Shown here in pieces: positions 50,933 to 58,900 of a DNA stretch of 64,000 bases (the first letter of the stretch is position 1; every line of letters starts with the position of its first letter). The position numbers were made by a program, and so were the translations under genes. The DNA is taken from positions 682,001-746,000 of the forward strand of contig NZ_JASNWE010000005.1 in the NCBI RefSeq assembly GCF_030283145.1, written 5' to 3'. The notes under the pieces are model-generated. The model was not told the origin of the DNA. It saw nothing but the letters and a program-made list of their open reading frames with translations, and did no database searches. Source of the stretch: Actinomadura xylanilytica. GTDB taxonomy: Bacteria; Actinomycetota; Actinomycetes; Streptosporangiales; Streptosporangiaceae.

Positions 50933-52062
50933 CGGCCGCCCCCGTCCCCGCTCGCCCCGCCGGCGCGGCCCGGCGGGCCGCCGTCCCGTCCGTCCCCGGC
51001 CGCGCCCTCCGCACCGGCCGCGCCTTGTGCCCCGAACCTGCCCTCCGCGACGGCCGCGGCGCGGATCCGCTCGGCCTCCTCGCCGCGCCCGGCGGCCGTG
51101 CGCGGCAGCCAGCAGGCCGAGAGGTGCGCGGGGTCGTCGCCGGCCACCGGGTCCAGGGGCGGCTCGTCGGTGCGGCACCGGTCCATCACGTACGGGCAGC
51201 GGGGGTGGAACACGCACCCGGTCGGCAGGTTGATCAGGCTGGGCGGCTGGCCCGGGATCGGCTTCAACCGGCCCCCCTCGCCCGCCGCGGACGGCACCGA
51301 CTCCAGCAGCCCCTTGGTGTAGGGGTGGTGGTGGCGGTAGTAGAGGGTGCGGCGCCCGGCCCGCTCGGCGGGCTTGCCGCCGTACATGACCAGAACCTCG
51401 TCGGCCATGTCGGCGATCACCCCCAGATCGTGGGTGATCATGATGAGCGCGGTGTCGAACTCGCCCTGGAGCCGCCGCATCAGGTCCAGGATCTGCGCCT
51501 GGACGGTCGCGTCGAGCGCGGTCGTCGGCTCGTCCGCGATGATCAGTTTGGGGTTCAGCGCGAGCGCCATCGCGATCATCGCGCGCTGCCGCATCCCGCC
51601 GGAGAACTGGTGCGGGTAGTCGTCGACGCGGCTGGCCGGCTGCGGGATGCCGACCAGGCCGAGCATCTCGATCGCGCGCTTGCGGGCCTGCGCCCGGCCG
51701 GCGGCCGGCTCGTGCGCCCTGATCATCTCCTCGATCTGCCAGCCCACCTTGTACAGCGGGTGCAGGCTGGACAGCGGGTCCTGGAAGATCATCGCGATCT
51801 CCGCGCCGCGGATCGCGCGCATCGCCCGGCCGTCCGCGGTGAGCAGGTCGGCCCCCTCGAACAGCGCGGTGCCGCGGATCGTGGCGTCCGGGGTCAGCCG
51901 CATCAGGGTCTGGGCGGTGACGCTCTTGCCCGAGCCGGACTCGCCGACGATGCCGAGGGTGCGGCCCCGGTCCACGGCGAACGAGACGCCGCGCACCGCG
52001 CGCACCACGCCGTCGGCGGTGTTGAAGGAGACCTGGAGGCCGGTCACCTCGAGAAGACTCAT
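50929..52062 (-). CDS. Peptide ABC transporter ATP-binding protein (DppD type), second system
   Basis: 377 residues. Walker A GESGSGKSV, Q-loop FQDPLSSLHPLYKVGWQI, signature QFSGGMRQRAMIAMAL, Walker B LIIADEPTTALDAT, H-loop MITHDLGVI, C-terminal Cys segment GCVFHPRCPYVMDRC. The last 30 residues are a Gly/Ala-rich tail (GAQGAAGAEGAAGDGRDGG) without family counterpart. First ATPase after the binding protein; translation coupled to the DppF-type gene. Confidence 0.93.
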
Positions 52063-52166
52063 CGACGCCCCTTCGCGTCAGGATCCGGAACCGCGGCGGC
52101 CGCCGGATGGGCGGGCCGGCCGGGCGGGCCGCGCGAGCCCGCCCGGCCCGAGCCGGCCGCGACCGA

Positions 52167-53945
52167 CTAGGAGAGCTTGACCTGGCTGAGGTCGTAGGCC
52201 TGGTAGGACGGCAGGTACAGCGCGTTCTTCACCCGGGACGAGTGGAAGATCGGGTACTTCTGGTTCATGAAGGGCACCACCGCGGCGTCCTGCATGATCC
52301 GCCGGTCCGCGCGGGCCCACAGCGGGGCTGCCGCGGCCACGTCCTTGGCCGCCAGCGCCTGGTCGATCAGCGCGTTGACCTGGGGATCGTCGTAGCCGCC
52401 GTAGTCGGTGGAGTTGGGCCCGTACTGGCGTCCGTCGAACAGGGGCACGATGTTGGTGCGGCCGTTGTTGCCGTACCAGTCGGGGATCCAGCCGGGCGCG
52501 GCGATGTCCCACTTGCCGGCCTTGGCGTCGGCCGGCGTGACCAGCGTGGTGTTGTAGAAGGTCCCGTTGGTGTCGGGCGTCGGGTTGGCGGTGATGCCGC
52601 AGGACTTCAGGTTGGCCTGCACCGACTGCGCGATCTTCGAGTGGTTGCTGTTGGTGCGGTACGGGAACTTCAGCGTCAGCCCGCCGCCGTACCCCGCTGC
52701 GGTGAGCAGCTGCTTGCACTTGGCGGGGTCGCCGCCGTTGCCGCTGGTCGGGTAGAGGTCGAACTTCTCGTGGCCGACGCTGCGGGGCGGGATGACCTGG
52801 TTCAGCGGCTCGCTCACGTCCGGGCCGCCGTAGATCTGGATCAGCGCGGTCTTGTCGATCGCGTACTCGATCGCCTGCCGCACCGCGGGCTTGCCGAGCG
52901 CCCCGCCGTTGTTGGGGCTGAGGGTGTTGAAGACCAGGTACGGGTTGTTGGTCGACCCGTCCATGATCTTGAAGTTGGAGTTGGACTTCAGGGTCGGGAT
53001 CCGCGAGGTCGGCACCGTCTGGTCCCACGACAGGTCGGCCGTGCCCTGCTCCATCTGCTGCTGGACGACGTCCGGCGAGTCCTGCCCCATGGTGATCTGG
53101 ATCCGGTTCGGGTTCTGCGCCCGCAGGTCGTCGGTGTCCTGCCGCCAGGTGGGGTTCTTGTCGAGGATGTACTCCTTGTTGGGCGTGTACGAGGTGATCT
53201 GGTACGGCCCGTCGGAGATCGTGTGCTTGCGGAAGTCGGGGCTGTCGGGAATGTACTTGTCGTACTCGGCCGGCGCCGCGGCGGCGAACTGCATGCCGAG
53301 GATGTTGGTCAGGTCGGTGGCGGGCCGGTTGAGCCTGATGATCAGGGTCTTGTCGTCCTTGGCCTGGAGCCCGGCCACCGCGGTGTCGTTCTGGTACGCA
53401 GCCAGTGCGGAGGCGCTCTTGGCGTCCACCTTCGCGTAGCCCTTGCAGAAGGCGGCCATCCCGACGATGGTCTCGCTGTAGTACGCCTTGCCGCCCGACG
53501 GCTTGGCCGGGTTGCAGACCCGCTTGATCCCGCGGACGAAGTCGGCCGCCATCACCTCGCGCGCCGGGTTCGTGTTCCACTGCACGCCGTTGCGCAGCTT
53601 GATGGTGTAGGTCTTGCCGTCCGCGCTGAGCCCGCCGTTGCCGGTCGACGGGATCTCGCTCGCGACGTCCGGCCGCACCTTGATGGACTCGTCGAAGTTG
53701 TCGGACCCCTTGAAGCTGAACAGCGTCCGCGCGTAGTTGCGGGTCAGCACGCTGCTGACCGTGGTGTAGCCGCTGGACGTGTCGAGGTGGTCGACGTCGG
53801 CCGACCCGACGACCTTGAGCGTGCCGCCGCCTCCGTTGCCGTTCCCGTTCCCGCCGCCTCCGCCACCGCCACCGCAGGCGGCGAGCCCGAGGACGACCAC
53901 GCCGAAGCCCGCGCCGACCGCCGCCCCCCGTCTTCCTGCTGTCAT
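52167..53945 (-). CDS. Peptide-type solute-binding lipoprotein (SBP family 5), second system
   Basis: 592 residues. A lipoprotein signal ends VLGLAACGG; a linker made only of Gly and Asn (about 18 residues) follows the lipidated Cys and acts as a flexible tether. Family 5 blocks: TLKVVGSADVDHLDTSSGYTTV, DGKTYTIKLRNGVQWNTNPAREVMAADFVRGIKRV, ISDGPYQI. GGGGAAC precedes ATG 53945. First gene of the A-D-F-C-B operon. Confidence 0.93.
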   Translation of the reverse strand: MTAGRRGAAVGAGFGVVVLGLAACGGGGGGGGNGNGNGGGGTLKVVGSADVDHLDTSSGYTTVSSVLTRNYARTLFSFKGSDNFDESIKVRPDVASEIPSTGNGGLSADGKTYTIKLRNGVQWNTNPAREVMAADFVRGIKRVCNPAKPSGGKAYYSETIVGMAAFCKGYAKVDAKSASALAAYQNDTAVAGLQAKDDKTLIIRLNRPATDLTNILGMQFAAAAPAEYDKYIPDSPDFRKHTISDGPYQITSYTPNKEYILDKNPTWRQDTDDLRAQNPNRIQITMGQDSPDVVQQQMEQGTADLSWDQTVPTSRIPTLKSNSNFKIMDGSTNNPYLVFNTLSPNNGGALGKPAVRQAIEYAIDKTALIQIYGGPDVSEPLNQVIPPRSVGHEKFDLYPTSGNGGDPAKCKQLLTAAGYGGGLTLKFPYRTNSNHSKIAQSVQANLKSCGITANPTPDTNGTFYNTTLVTPADAKAGKWDIAAPGWIPDWYGNNGRTNIVPLFDGRQYGPNSTDYGGYDDPQVNALIDQALAAKDVAAAAPLWARADRRIMQDAAVVPFMNQKYPIFHSSRVKNALYLPSYQAYDLSQVKLS

Positions 53946-54023
53946 CTGCGTTCCCCCGTCTGCCTGATGACCGAATCCGCGCGCCGTCCGTGGCGGCCGT
54001 CTCGGCCCACACGAATATCGCCC

Positions 54024-54052
54024 TAGGTAGTCAAATTAGCACTGACAGTCAA
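54024..54052 (-). promoter_or_regulatory. Possible promoter of the second peptide-transporter operon
   Basis: TTGACT (54047-54052) is 17 bases from TACCTA (54024-54029), giving a leader of about 70 bases to ATG 53945. A second TTGACT lies at 54029-54034. The -10 match is poor. Confidence 0.35.
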
Positions 54053-54117
54053 GAGAAGGTGGTGGCAGGCTCCGACGCGCGGGGCGGTCATCGCCCGTCG
54101 CGCTCCGGCGGACGTGT

Positions 54118-54882
54118 TTAGAGGATCACGGTCCAGGCGGCCGGGTTCCCGGGGGCGGCGGAGAAGTCGTAGCGCACGCCGTCCGCCGACAGCGCGACGA
54201 GGCCGATCGAGGTGGTGCCCCAGACCCGGCCGCCGCCGAGGTCCAGGACCGGCAGCAGCGACCGCCGGTCGGCGCGCGGCACGCCGCCGCCGCCGAGCAG
54301 GTCGAGCCAGCCGTCCCACGCCCGCGCCGGGGAGTCCCCGCGGCCGGGGTCGGGGCGCGCGGCGGCCTCGAAGCGAGGACGGAAGTGCTCCAGGCGGGCC
54401 GCGATGTGCTCGTCCTCGGGGGCGGCCGGATCCCGGTGCTCGCCCTCCAGACCGCTGTTGACCACGATGTGCAGCCCGGGGCCGAGCTCCCGCTCGGCCA
54501 GTTCCTCGCCGTCCCAGCTCCACAACCGCACGTGGTCGGGCTCGGCGCCGATCAGGTGGAACGGGTCGAAGCGCGGCAGCTCCAGCTCTCCGAGCTTGCC
54601 CTCGGCGGCCACCCGGAGCGGCAGCCCGCCGCGGGAGCGGCGCCCGGCCTCCGGCGCCAGGCGGCCGTGCCCGTTGAGCACGGTGGACGCGCGGGGCGCG
54701 TCCGGATCGACCGCGAGCCAGGTGCCCCCGGCGCGCAGGTCCCGGCCCCCGACCAGGCCGGGGCGGTCCGGCCAGTGCCGGCCGGGCGGCTCCCAGGGGC
54801 GGGCGATGAACTCGTCCCGCACGCCCGCGAGCAGGACGGGAACCGGGGCTGACGGGTCGACGCTGACAATCGCCGTACACAT
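54118..54882 (-). CDS. NRDE family protein (TANGO2-like)
   Basis: 254 residues beginning MCTAIVSVDPSAPVPVLLAGVRDEFIARPWEPP: Cys2 and the N-R-D-E-type motif (here VRDEF) place it in the TANGO2/NRDE family with an N-terminal-nucleophile-like fold. GGRDLRAGGTWLAVDP and LNGHGRL are conserved. Cys2 could become an N-terminal nucleophile after Met removal. TANGO2 homologues have been linked to heme trafficking in eukaryotes and some bacteria; for this group the role is unproven. Stands between the second Dpp operon and the SCO1664-type gene. Confidence 0.85.
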   Translation of the reverse strand: MCTAIVSVDPSAPVPVLLAGVRDEFIARPWEPPGRHWPDRPGLVGGRDLRAGGTWLAVDPDAPRASTVLNGHGRLAPEAGRRSRGGLPLRVAAEGKLGELELPRFDPFHLIGAEPDHVRLWSWDGEELAERELGPGLHIVVNSGLEGEHRDPAAPEDEHIAARLEHFRPRFEAAARPDPGRGDSPARAWDGWLDLLGGGGVPRADRRSLLPVLDLGGGRVWGTTSIGLVALSADGVRYDFSAAPGNPAAWTVIL

Positions 54883-54967
54883 GGCACATATTGGAACATC
54901 TCGCCGAGCATCGCGCGGCGGCGGGGGTGCTCCGGTCGTCAGGCGGCGCGGCCGGGCGGCCGGACGG

Positions 54968-55765
54968 TCACAGGGGCGGCCAGGGAATGGCCGGCCAGTC
55001 CTCCGGGGGGTAGGGGTGGACGCGATGCTTGAGCATCAGCTCGACCCTGCGGCGGGTGGCCTCGACCTCCTCGGCGGTGAGCAGCCCGGCCAGCCGCTCC
55101 GCCAGCGGCCCGCCGCGCAGGCCCGCGTCGACCCGGCCGAGCGCCTCGAGCGCCTCGGCGCTCAGCGGCTTGCCGCGCCACTGCCACAGCACCGTGCGCA
55201 GCTTGTAGTCGACGGAGAAGCACACCCCGTGGTCGCAGCCGTACACGTGCCCGTCGCCGGGCGGAAGCAGGTGCCCGATCTTGCGGTCGGCGTTGTTGAC
55301 CACCGCGTCGAACACCGCCATCCGGCGGATGGCCTCGTCGTCGGAGCGGGACAGCCCGACCAGGTCGACGCCCGTGTCGGGCTCCACCCAGAGCTGGACC
55401 ATGCCGGGGCCGTACGGGCCGTCGCGGTGCACCGTCGGGGGGACCACGCGCCAGCCCATCACGTCCGACACCGCGTACGCGGCGACCTCGCGCTCGGCGA
55501 GGGTGCCGTCGGGGAAGTCCCACAGCGGGCGCTCGCCCGCCACCGGCTTGTACACGCACGCGGCGCGCACGCCCTCGTGCTCGATGGCGCAGTAGAGCGT
55601 GGCGTTGGACGCCTGGACGAGCCGCCCCTCAACCTCCAGCCGGCCGCCGAGCAGCAGCCGCTCGGCGGCCTCGACGTCGTACGGCGAGGCGGTCCCGGCC
55701 GGCGGGGCGGCAGCCTCGGGGGGAACGTCGGCGGCGGTGGGGCGATCCCGGGAGGACTGCGTCAT
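54968..55765 (-). CDS. SCO1664-type protein, distant PI3/PI4-kinase-like fold
   Basis: 265 residues. Kinase-like landmarks: CVYKPVAGERPLWDFPDGTLAEREVAAY (Lys73 as candidate ATP-binding Lys), VFDAVVNNADRKIGHLL (Asp160, catalytic-loop position) and YGCDHGVCF (Asp178, metal-binding position). WQWRGKPL is also conserved. Substrate unknown. The family co-occurs in actinobacteria with DUF3090 and an MSMEG_4193-type phosphatase, and here all three follow one another on the same strand with short gaps. GGGAGAATGAGCTC lies before ATG 55765. Confidence 0.85.
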   Translation of the reverse strand: MTQSSRDRPTAADVPPEAAAPPAGTASPYDVEAAERLLLGGRLEVEGRLVQASNATLYCAIEHEGVRAACVYKPVAGERPLWDFPDGTLAEREVAAYAVSDVMGWRVVPPTVHRDGPYGPGMVQLWVEPDTGVDLVGLSRSDDEAIRRMAVFDAVVNNADRKIGHLLPPGDGHVYGCDHGVCFSVDYKLRTVLWQWRGKPLSAEALEALGRVDAGLRGGPLAERLAGLLTAEEVEATRRRVELMLKHRVHPYPPEDWPAIPWPPL

Positions 55766-55813
55766 GAGCTCATTCTCCCGGCCGCCCGGCCCATGATCCA
55801 GCGCACCGCCATC

Positions 55814-56365
55814 TCAGCCCAGGTAACCGTTCTGGCGCGGGCACACATGCCCCACGGCGTCGAGCGGGAGGCCGCACAGCGGGCACGGCGGCCGGCCGGC
55901 CGCCACCACCTGGAGGGCGCGCTCGGCGAACGCGCGGGCCTGCGCGGCCGTGACCCGCACCCGCAGCACCGCGATCGCCGGGTCGTCGTCGCCGACCTCG
56001 GCGTCGCCGGACTCGCCCTCGGCGGCCTCCTGCGCCTCGATCACCACGTGCTCGTCGTCGGGGTCCCAGGCCAGCGCCATCGTGCCGACCTTGAACTCCT
56101 CCTCGACCGGCTGGTCGAGCGGGCCCTCGTCCTTCAGCTCCGACGGGGTGACCGCGGGCACCGGGGCGCTGCCGCCGCTGCGGCGCAGCACCTCGTCGAG
56201 CAGTTCCTCGAGGCGCTCGGCGAGCAGGGTGACCTGGAACTTCTCGAGGCCGACGCTGGTGATGCGGCGCCCCGACCGGGCCTGGAGGTAGAAGGCGCGG
56301 TCGCCGGGCCGCCCGACCACGCCGGCGACGAACCGGTCCGGCTGTTCATGGGAGATGACGGGCAT
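55814..56365 (-). CDS. DUF3090 family protein
   Basis: 183 residues. DUF3090 blocks: PVISHEQPDRFVAGVVGRPGDRAFYLQARSG, VGLEKFQVTLLAERLEELLDEVLRR, and VGTMALAWDPDDEHVVIEAQE. The C-terminal CPLCGLPLDAVGHVCPRQNGY is a likely zinc knuckle. Function unknown. It is the middle gene of the trio. Its -10 box TAGGGT, 6 bases before ATG 56365, uses the TAG stop codon of the upstream phosphatase gene as its first three bases. Confidence 0.88.
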   Translation of the reverse strand: MPVISHEQPDRFVAGVVGRPGDRAFYLQARSGRRITSVGLEKFQVTLLAERLEELLDEVLRRSGGSAPVPAVTPSELKDEGPLDQPVEEEFKVGTMALAWDPDDEHVVIEAQEAAEGESGDAEVGDDDPAIAVLRVRVTAAQARAFAERALQVVAAGRPPCPLCGLPLDAVGHVCPRQNGYLG

Positions 56366-56371
56366 GCCCCG

Positions 56372-56377
56372 ACCCTA
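56372..56377 (-). promoter_or_regulatory. -10 box (TAGGGT) of the DUF3090 gene, leaderless type
   Basis: TAGGGT lies 6 bases before ATG 56365 and overlaps the stop codon of the phosphatase gene. Confidence 0.5.
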
Positions 56378-57076
56378 CGCGCCGCCGCCGACGGCCGCGT
56401 CATCGTCTCCCCCGGCACGGTCGGCCCCGGGCGCGGGCAGCAGCCCCGCGACGTCGCCGCCGGTGTCGTTCAGCCGGACCACGAACGGGCGCAGCTCGGT
56501 GTAGCGGACGACGGTGAGCGAGGCGGGCTCGGCCTGGATGCGCTGGAACTGGTCCAGGTGCAGCCCGAGCGCGTCGGCGACGACGGCCTTGATGATGTCG
56601 CCGTGGCTGCACACCAGGTAGGCGGCGTCCGGGCCGTGCTCGGCCGCGATCCGCGCGTTCCACTCACGGACCGCGGTGACGGCGCGGTGCTGCGCGCCGG
56701 CCAGCGACTCGCCGTCCTCGCCGGGGAAGCGGGCGGCGCTCGGATGGGCCTGGACGACCCGCCACAGCGGCTCCTCGGCCAGCTCCTTCAGCGGGCGGCC
56801 GGTCCAGTCGCCGTAGTGGACCTCGCCGAACCGGTCGTCCACCTCGATCTCGCCGACGGGCCCGGCGTGTCCGGCGGCGACCGCCTCGGCGGTCTCCAGG
56901 CAGCGGTCCAGCGGGCTGGACACCACGGCGGCCAGCGGCAGCGGGGCCAGCCGGTCCGCCAGGGCGCGCACCTGGGCCCGGCCGCGCTCGTCCAGGCCCA
57001 GCCGGGGCGTCCACCCGGCCAGCATCGGCCCGGTCATCGCGGTCAATCCATGCCGAACCAGCAGAAGCGTCGTCAC
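56375..57076 (-). CDS. Histidine phosphatase/phosphomutase-like protein (MSMEG_4193 type)
   Basis: 233 residues from GTG 57076 (TTLLLVRHGLTAMTGPMLAGWTPRLGLDERG). The RHG motif gives phospho-acceptor His9; SSPLDRCLETA and SHGDIIKAVVADALG supply the Arg and second His of the branch-1 histidine phosphatase site. The group is thought of as a phosphomutase because a kinase-like protein always accompanies it. Leaderless start: TAGAGT with a 7-base spacer. Divergent from corA. Confidence 0.88.
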   Translation of the reverse strand: MTTLLLVRHGLTAMTGPMLAGWTPRLGLDERGRAQVRALADRLAPLPLAAVVSSPLDRCLETAEAVAAGHAGPVGEIEVDDRFGEVHYGDWTGRPLKELAEEPLWRVVQAHPSAARFPGEDGESLAGAQHRAVTAVREWNARIAAEHGPDAAYLVCSHGDIIKAVVADALGLHLDQFQRIQAEPASLTVVRYTELRPFVVRLNDTGGDVAGLLPAPGADRAGGDDDAAVGGGA

Positions 57077-57083
57077 AGCAGGC

Positions 57084-57089
57084 ACTCTA
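57084..57089 (-). promoter_or_regulatory. -10 box (TAGAGT) of the histidine phosphatase gene, leaderless type
   Basis: TAGAGT lies 7 bases before GTG 57076. Confidence 0.5.
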
Positions 57090-57130
57090 CGAGACCGGGC
57101 GGGCGGCGGGCACGGCGGCGGATCGTCCTC

Positions 57131-57136
57131 TATGCT
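57131..57136 (+). promoter_or_regulatory. -10 box (TATGCT) upstream of the corA leader ORF
   Basis: TATGCT lies 6 bases before ATG 57143, so the predicted transcript begins on the ATG of a 7-codon ORF, 20 bases ahead of the corA start. Confidence 0.45.
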
Positions 57137-57142
57137 CCCCGG

Positions 57143-57166
57143 ATGCGTCAGGATGATGTCTTGTGA
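57143..57166 (+). CDS. 7-codon leader ORF overlapping corA
   Basis: MRQDDVL, stop TGA overlapping the corA GTG as GTGA. If the mRNA starts at this ATG, ribosomes would translate the acidic heptapeptide first and re-initiate at corA. It could also be chance, as AGGA within it can serve as corA's own ribosome site. Confidence 0.35.
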   Translation: MRQDDVL

Positions 57167-58149
57167 TCGTCGACAAGGCCATTTACTCCAAGGGCCTCCG
57201 CCGCACCATCGACGGGGACATCAGCGACGCCTTCGACGCCGCCCGCGCCGAGGCCGCCCGGAGCCAGGACGAGTGCTTCGTGTGGATCGGCCTGCACGAG
57301 CCCACCGAGGAGGAGTTCGAGCTCGTCCGCGACGAGCTCGACCTGCACCCGCTCGCCGCCGAGGACGCGGTGTCCGCGCACCAGCGGCCCAAGCTCGAGC
57401 GCTACGACGACACCCTGTTCTTCGTGCTCAAGACCCTGGACTACCACGACGAGACGTCCGACATCGAGGTCGGCGAGATCATGGTCTTCCTCGGCGGCGA
57501 CTTCGTGGTGACCGTCCGGCACGGCGCGGGCAACCCGCTCGGCCCGGTCCGCGCGCGGCTCGAGCACGACCCCGGCATGCTCCGGTACGGGCCCGCCTCG
57601 GTGCTGTACGCGGTCTGCGACGAGGTCGTCGACCACTACGGCGTGGTGACCCGCGAGGTCGAGATCGACATCATCGAGCTGGAGCGGGCCGTGTTCCGGC
57701 CGGGCGGGACCGACGTCACCGAGAGCATCTACTCCCTCAAGCGCGAGGTGCTGGAGTTCCGCACCGCGCAGGACCCCCTGGTCCCGGTGCTCCAGGAGAT
57801 CGTCCGGGGACGGGTCGGCGAGTGCGGCGACACCCGCGACTACTTCCGCGACGTGCTCGACCACCTGCTCCGCGTCGACGGGCAGGTCGACGCGCACAAC
57901 GAGCTACTCAACAGCGTCCTGACCGCGCATCTGGCGCTCATGGGCAAGCAGCAGAACGAGGACATGCGGAAGATCTCGGCGTGGGCGGCGATCATCGCGG
58001 TGCCGACCGCGTTCGCCGGGATCTACGGGATGAACTTCAAGCACATGCCCGAGCTGGACTGGACGCTCGGGTACCCGCTGGTCCTGGTCGTCATCGCGAT
58101 CGTCTGCGCCGCCCTGTTCCGCCGCCTCCGCGCGAGCGGCTGGCTCTGA
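57163..58149 (+). CDS. corA: CorA-family Mg2+/Co2+ channel
   Basis: 328 residues. A large N-terminal cytoplasmic alpha/beta domain (ECFVWIGLHEPTEEEFELVRDELDLHPLAAEDAV, RPKLERYDDTLFFVLKTL) precedes the long stalk helix and two C-terminal membrane helices. The pore signature is YGMNF, after TAFAGI, and a basic C-terminus (RRLRASGWL) follows. It imports Mg2+ as a pentamer. GTG 57163 is overlapped by the stop of a 7-codon ORF. Confidence 0.95.
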   Translation: MIVDKAIYSKGLRRTIDGDISDAFDAARAEAARSQDECFVWIGLHEPTEEEFELVRDELDLHPLAAEDAVSAHQRPKLERYDDTLFFVLKTLDYHDETSDIEVGEIMVFLGGDFVVTVRHGAGNPLGPVRARLEHDPGMLRYGPASVLYAVCDEVVDHYGVVTREVEIDIIELERAVFRPGGTDVTESIYSLKREVLEFRTAQDPLVPVLQEIVRGRVGECGDTRDYFRDVLDHLLRVDGQVDAHNELLNSVLTAHLALMGKQQNEDMRKISAWAAIIAVPTAFAGIYGMNFKHMPELDWTLGYPLVLVVIAIVCAALFRRLRASGWL

Positions 58150-58168
58150 GCGGCCCTGGACGGGGCGT

Positions 58169-58789
58169 TCATCTCTTCGGCGGGCCCGGGGCGAGCAGTG
58201 CGGCCCACAGGTGGGACTCGGCGCCCTTGGCCTCCAGCCGGCGCCGGATGCGCTCCACGTTTCCCCGCGTGGGCAGCGTCAGCCGGATCAGCGCCGGGTA
58301 GCCGAGCACGAACCCGAGGACGAACAGCGGCTCGTCCTGCTCGATCAGGGCCAGCAGCAACCCGACCAGGATGACCGCCTCGCTCAGCGCGAAGCGCAGC
58401 AGCAACGACTGGCGGAACTGCATCAGGGCCGCGCGCGCCACCTCGGGGGCGGGCGTCCCGGGACCCGGCCGCAGCGGGCCCGGGACCCGGATCGCGATCA
58501 GCGTGGTCGCCACCGCGACCACGGGCAGCAGGAGGTAGGCCCACAGGGGCCCGGCGGCGAACCGGTCACCGCTGTCGCGCACGATGAGCGGCGATATCGC
58601 CAGGATCAGCACCGGCGCCACCACGAGCACCAGCACCATGGAGCGCATCTGGCCGAGGACCGTCCCCGACGTCAGGGAGGCCCGGTAGCCGGGATCGTTC
58701 GCGCTCGCCGCGCCGAGCACCGGCTCCCCGCCCTGCCCGTCGCCATCAGTGGGCTTCGGCGGGTGCATCGAAGAGTTCTCTGGCGCCAT
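58169..58789 (-). CDS. Four-helix membrane protein, unknown function
   Basis: 206 residues from ATG 58789. A hydrophilic N-terminus (~45 residues) precedes four hydrophobic helices: MVLVLVVAPVLILAISPLIV, PLWAYLLLPVVAVATTLIAI, LSEAVILVGLLLALI and LFVLGFVLGYPALI. A short basic C-terminus (RGNVERIRRRLEAKGAE) follows. No named family recognised. Leaderless start: TAGAGT 8 bases before the ATG. Convergent with corA. Confidence 0.75.
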   Translation of the reverse strand: MAPENSSMHPPKPTDGDGQGGEPVLGAASANDPGYRASLTSGTVLGQMRSMVLVLVVAPVLILAISPLIVRDSGDRFAAGPLWAYLLLPVVAVATTLIAIRVPGPLRPGPGTPAPEVARAALMQFRQSLLLRFALSEAVILVGLLLALIEQDEPLFVLGFVLGYPALIRLTLPTRGNVERIRRRLEAKGAESHLWAALLAPGPPKR

Positions 58790-58797
58790 GGTTGCGA

Positions 58798-58803
58798 ACT
58801 CTA
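58798..58803 (-). promoter_or_regulatory. -10 box (TAGAGT) of the four-helix membrane protein gene, leaderless type
   Basis: TAGAGT lies 8 bases before ATG 58789, and there is no ribosome site. Confidence 0.5.
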
Positions 58804-58900
58804 ACCCGCAGGCCACCCCCCGCAATAGAAGGTGAGGGCGAACCCGCCCGCCGGGCGATTCACATCGAACCGCTTGTCACGGGAGCCTGATTCACCGCGG

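Noticed and set aside
58719..58900. Extra gene between the four-helix membrane protein and uppP
   Set aside because: The short gap contains no frame with coding bias beyond the two neighbouring genes.
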